Assembly: GCA_964036195.1 (NCBI GenBank) | Contig: OZ038451.1 | Span: 30,583,927-30,647,926 of the forward strand | Length of the DNA: 64,000 bases | DNA from: Sphaerolaimus hirsutus | Lineage: Eukaryota > Nematoda > Chromadorea > Monhysterida > Sphaerolaimidae | Direction of reading: 5' to 3' | Shown: positions 62,951-64,000 of the stretch, in pieces | Layout of the letters: every line of letters begins with the position of its first letter | Numbering within the stretch: the stretch's first letter is position 1 | The notes under the pieces: model-generated | Database searches by the model: none | What the model was told of the DNA's origin: nothing | The model's input: the letters and a program-made list of their open reading frames with translations, nothing else | Program-made: the position numbers and the translations under genes

Positions 62951-64000
62951 TCCAATCTGTATTTATCTTCAATTGGCTCATCCCATTGTGTTGTTTTTGT
63001 CTCTTGGAGCAGCATTGACACCTGGGATTTCAGGGTCAGTGAAACAGGTGCTGTGAAGGTGAACCCAATTGGGTCATATGCTGACACCAATAATTTATTC
63101 AAGTTTCATCTGGTTGGTGTTGTGATGCTGTCAATTTGCAATTTTGGTGTTGATATTGCCAGCATGTCCGTTCGGTGATTTTATTTCATGCCCATTACTG
63201 CGACAATTTTATTCACCTTTGGACTCCTGTCGTTTTCTGCTATTTCATTCATGACTGATCTGGAGTTTGACAGCCATTCCCTCATGTTCATAGAACATTG
63301 GTTAAATAAAGCTTTGACTTTGTAATATAGTTCTAAAGCTTCAACTTCATTCGTGACACTCATGATGAAGTTATTGATGTAAATGTTGTTTATTATCACC
63401 ACCAACTGGTTTCATTCCCCTTCATTTTCTTCATATTCATTCATGTTGTTTATTGTCACATTTAAATGGTATTTTATGACTGCTCCCAAAATTGCTGGGC
63501 TGCAGACAAGTCCAAACAGTACGCGTTTAAAACGAAGTACTATTAAGTTATTTTCAGTTACTGGTTTTGAGGCATCTTTCAGCCAAAAAAATTGTGTGTA
63601 GTCTCTAGCTTGGTCATGCAATCCTATTTGCAAAAATGCCTTTTCAATATCGGCAATTAATGCTAGATTGCCTGCCCTGAACCTCAGGAGTAGGCCCAGT
63701 GCTAATGGTGTTGTAATTGGTTCTCTAAAAAGGCACTCGTTGAAACTGGGCTTACCTGCCGACCCATTGTACACTATTCTGCATGATGTCGATTTGCCCG
63801 GCGTGATTACTGGCTGGTGTGGCAGGTAATGAATCCCCTTGTTGTCTGTTTTTTTTGTCACAGATCTCAATTATTCCCTTTTCTAGTTGGTCGTCCAAAA
63901 CTTTCCGGTATTGTTTGAATAAGTTTGGATCTTTGTTGAATCTTCTTATCAGTGATTTAAACCGCACCAAGGCTTCTGCTTTTCCCGTGGGCAGGTCACT
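62951..64000 (-). pseudogene. BEL/Pao retrotransposon pol fragment, broken
   Basis: Minus strand, running off the right edge. It reads as a BEL/Pao reverse transcriptase: YLPHQPVITPGKSTSCRIV, then ADIEKAFLQIGL (first catalytic Asp kept) and FGLVCSPAILGAVI. The YVDD box then appears as YINN at 63367-63381. A connection-like part with YDPIGFT and WDEPI follows. There is a frameshift near 63850 and stops near 63410 and 63180, and it is truncated by the S repeat. Both metal-binding acidic residues of the box are Asn, so it is inactive. Confidence 0.9.

Noticed and set aside
1..64000. tRNA and rRNA genes
   Set aside because: None noticed by eye on either strand; a covariance-model scan would be needed to exclude decayed tRNA-derived SINEs.

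Overview
This is a window of intron-rich, repeat-saturated animal (invertebrate-type) nuclear DNA. It shows GT-AG introns, a methyltransferase of the animal NNMT/PNMT/TEMT family split over five exons, APE-type LINE copies, a BEL/Pao fragment and dozens of small DNA transposons. I cannot name the species.

Genes. (1) Plus strand, 83-2836: four phase-compatible exons of an unrecognised protein. (2) Plus strand, about 7202-27653: a long gene whose first half looks like an MIF4G (PAIP1/CTIF/MIF4GD-type) helical-repeat protein, ending in a low-complexity tail. (3) Minus strand, 38431-29434: the NNMT-like methyltransferase, all five junctions phase-consistent, with a decayed LINE in its last intron. 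(4) Minus, 52148-50722: a complete three-exon, 179-residue protein. (5) Minus, 61369-58834: three exons of an unrecognised protein. (6) Minus, 49460-46557: the 3' end of a gene with a Gly/Tyr/Trp-rich C-terminus. Single-exon candidates lie at 54917-54765 and 18517-18379 (both minus) and 6186-6314 (plus).

The unusual system. Two related inverted-repeat element families, L (GTGCCA.TCCC termini) and M (GTGCCAGTTCC termini), insert at CAG and duplicate it. The left copy of CAG stays as the exon end, the element starts with GT, and the duplicated CAG becomes the acceptor. In five places in four genes the intron is exactly one such element and the reading frame closes across it: 467-1422, 7624-8159, 38313-38125, 50944-50750 and 61233-60709. 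Two more are near-exact. These behave as introners, that is, transposons that create introns.

Other mobile DNA. Eleven hAT-like elements have perfect 8-bp target duplications; most are filled with arrays of a short motif (GGCGCC, TATCGA, GTAAATAC, GAGATTTTC). TA-duplicating MITEs are abundant (CCGTATTTCCTCGAAATA, CCGTATTTCTTCTAATAG, AACACCTTCCCGG, CAGGGTGG, AAGCCGG and TGCTGCG families). There are also 9-bp-TSD fold-back elements, 3-bp-TSD elements (families F and G), a short LTR element with apparently identical LTRs, two LINE copies and a BEL/Pao reverse transcriptase fragment at the right edge. Insertions are nested up to five deep. I found no intact transposase for any of the DNA elements.

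Layout: 0-3 kb gene 1a; 3-7 kb repeats; 7-28 kb gene 1b with very large transposon-filled introns; 28-38.4 kb NNMT-like gene; 38.7-46.5 kb repeats and the LTR element; 46.5-55 kb minus-strand genes; 55-58.7 kb repeats; 58.8-61.4 kb gene 5; 61.5-64 kb repeats and the BEL/Pao fragment.
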